Origin: CAZUGA01 sp964626505
Lineage (GTDB): Bacteria; Pseudomonadota; Gammaproteobacteria; Methylococcales; UBA1147
Length of the DNA: 13,119 nucleotides
NCBI GenBank assembly: GCA_964626505.1
Contig: CAZVFR010000081.1
Coordinates: 1-13,119 of the forward strand
Reading direction: 5' to 3'
The position numbers were made by a program, and so were the translations under genes. The notes beneath the pieces are model-generated. The model saw only the letters and a list, made by a program, of their open reading frames with translations, did no database searches and was not told the origin of the DNA. Positions within the stretch are counted from its first letter, which is position 1. Every line of letters starts with the position of its first letter. Of the stretch, positions 11,788-13,119 are shown piece after piece.

Positions 11788-13119
11788 TCATTCGGCTGGA
11801 GCGATCAGTCTGTCCAGTAAGTCGGGATCGTCAAAATGCCTGCGCCCTACAAATGCGATCGCATGTGTTCCCCATTGCCGCATTGCGCCGGCACTGGGTA
11901 CGCCCAAAGGCCACAGAAAAAAGCGTTCCAGCCGTTGGCTGTCTGTAACTAGACCTTGCGCATCGAAAAAACTGATGCGCCGGTCAGTGTCAGTTTGAAG
12001 CGATCGCAGCTGGGAGTAATTTATCAACCGGTAAATTGGGTCGTTAGCGTTTACCGGTGCCGGGTAGATTCCGTCGATATAATGGGTGCGGTGCGCAATT
12101 CGAATGACCAGGCGTTCGTTAATACCTAGTTTGGGTATTGGACCCGGAAACAGTACAGGTTCATCCGACTCGCCGGGTGGAATTAAGGTGAGCCCCGCGC
12201 GTGGAAAAATCAGATAATAGCAGCCACACGGATGTATACTGTCATAGACCAATGGGCGTCCATCCCGGTCCAAGGTGACCCGCCAAATTAAACCGTCGAA
12301 TGGCCCGCCGTAAAGATCAAAGGGCGATTCTTTCTGCCGCGATGGGAACCAGATTATGTAATTCAATTGCAATAGAATGCTGCCCGCAAATCGGGTGTAG
12401 GAAACTTTTCGGTAGACTTGAGCTCGCGTGGTGTCCACGATGAACTGACCGTCGTGATCGACTAAAACAGTGCCAATTTTGTCATTTTCATTAAGACTGT
12501 CGATTTCCCAACTTGGAGCGTGGGTATCGAAAATGGCGTTTAGTTCGTCCGGGTTCGGATCCGGAATCCCGAGCGGATTGTGCGCCGATTTGGTGAGAAT
12601 AGATTGAATCCGAGTCGCAGTGAGCCGAGCATCTTGTTTCGGACCATAACGTATTAGCTGTCCTTTGAGCGGGAGTTCATTGGGCGCAATATTGAAGTTT
12701 GCCGACAGTTCCTCGTGCAAATTTTCAACGCCGGCTTTGGCAATAAGCCGCACGATAGGGTACAAACCAACCCAGCGTTGCCATTGCACGTAGGCGTCGG
12801 GGACTACTGCCCCGCGCATAAGTGCTGTGGTTCGCTCCGTATTATTGAGTAGCAGTGAATTTAATTGTTGGCCGCAATAGGCCAGTTGCTCGTTTAATGC
12901 CTGTGTATTATGGATTTGTACCGTGAGATTTTGCTTGTTCTGATCCGGTAGATTCGAAAATTCCAGTATTCGCGTCGAGTGGTCAAGCTGGCGCATCCGT
13001 TCAAGCCAATCTGCCAACGAATCATTCGACAGCGCCTGTTTAGCGAATATGGATAAAAACCGATTTACTCTTAAGTGTGGAAATCCGGCTATTTTAGCGC
13101 TGCCTGCGTCGCCTATATC
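11788..13119 (-). CDS. Uncharacterised large protein, 5' end beyond the window
   Basis: The frame is open from the stop at 11788 to the window edge: 443 residues visible and no sure start. The TTG at 13017 is not needed as a start, since coding-like sequence (IAGFPHLRVNRFLSIFAKQAL) continues upstream of it to 13119. I do not recognise the family. Visible features are an Asp/Arg/Leu-rich helical first part (LADWLERMRQLDHSTRILEF), a central segment around YGPKQDARLTATRIQ, and a more beta-like second half. The latter has QVYRKVSYTRFAGS, LNYIIWFPSRQKES, LYGGPFDGLIWRVTLDRDGRP and HPCGCYYLIFP (visible residues about 296-306, with a Cys-Gly-Cys pair), and it ends in LDRLIAPAE. No transmembrane segment is obvious in the visible part. 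Base composition is like the neighbouring glpE, so it looks like a resident gene. Confidence 0.85.
   Translation of the reverse strand, partial: DIGDAGSAKIAGFPHLRVNRFLSIFAKQALSNDSLADWLERMRQLDHSTRILEFSNLPDQNKQNLTVQIHNTQALNEQLAYCGQQLNSLLLNNTERTTALMRGAVVPDAYVQWQRWVGLYPIVRLIAKAGVENLHEELSANFNIAPNELPLKGQLIRYGPKQDARLTATRIQSILTKSAHNPLGIPDPNPDELNAIFDTHAPSWEIDSLNENDKIGTVLVDHDGQFIVDTTRAQVYRKVSYTRFAGSILLQLNYIIWFPSRQKESPFDLYGGPFDGLIWRVTLDRDGRPLVYDSIHPCGCYYLIFPRAGLTLIPPGESDEPVLFPGPIPKLGINERLVIRIAHRTHYIDGIYPAPVNANDPIYRLINYSQLRSLQTDTDRRISFFDAQGLVTDSQRLERFFLWPLGVPSAGAMRQWGTHAIAFVGRRHFDDPDLLDRLIAPAE

Overview
The window looks like chromosomal DNA of a gammaproteobacterium from a draft or metagenome assembly. 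The RhlE, YbiT, BioA and GlpE homologues read through from end to end and closely resemble the enterobacterial proteins from memory. A PHB-type acetoacetyl-CoA reductase and a REP/RAYT repeat family are also present. A run of ten Ns inside the first gene (1025-1034) marks an assembly gap. I cannot name a genus from sequence alone.

Layout. 1-1075 (minus): rtcB, an RNA ligase, cut by the left window edge and interrupted by the N gap. 1076-1742: a long gene-free stretch that is probably the leader of the next gene. 1743-3071 (plus): rhlE, a DEAD-box RNA helicase. 3193-4806 (plus): ybiT, an ABC-F ATPase with a TTG start. 5111-6409 (plus): bioA, biotin synthesis. 6666-7409 (plus): phaB, acetoacetyl-CoA reductase. 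These four plus-strand genes are separated by 120-300 bp and look like separate transcription units rather than an operon.

7410-10685 is an accessory graveyard. On the minus strand, in the order expected for transcription, it holds a collapsed hsdM (36 codons, N-terminus joined to what looks like the C-terminus), the C-terminal part of a fic gene and a piece of hsdR. I read this as a decayed type I restriction-modification locus with an associated fic gene. hsdS is not visible. Between the fic and hsdR pieces lie a frameshifted, truncated IS4-family transposase (plus strand) and an intact REP-associated tyrosine transposase (RAYT, minus strand). Six copies of one REP-like palindrome (stem TTCCCACG/CGTGGGAA, flank GTATGC) lie around the RAYT and between the fic and hsdM pieces. 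Two pairs are in inverted orientation, and one older pair appears broken by a younger one. Unassigned hairpins at 7439-7735, 10222-10276 and 10534-10571 add structure.

10686-13119 (minus): a large uncharacterised protein gene running off the right edge, then glpE (rhodanese), then a secreted DUF3047 protein 41 bp behind glpE. glpE and the DUF3047 gene probably share a transcript.

The most interesting material is the RAYT with its palindromes in the dead restriction locus, and a strand-asymmetric hairpin of about 70 nt downstream of phaB (7495-7564).
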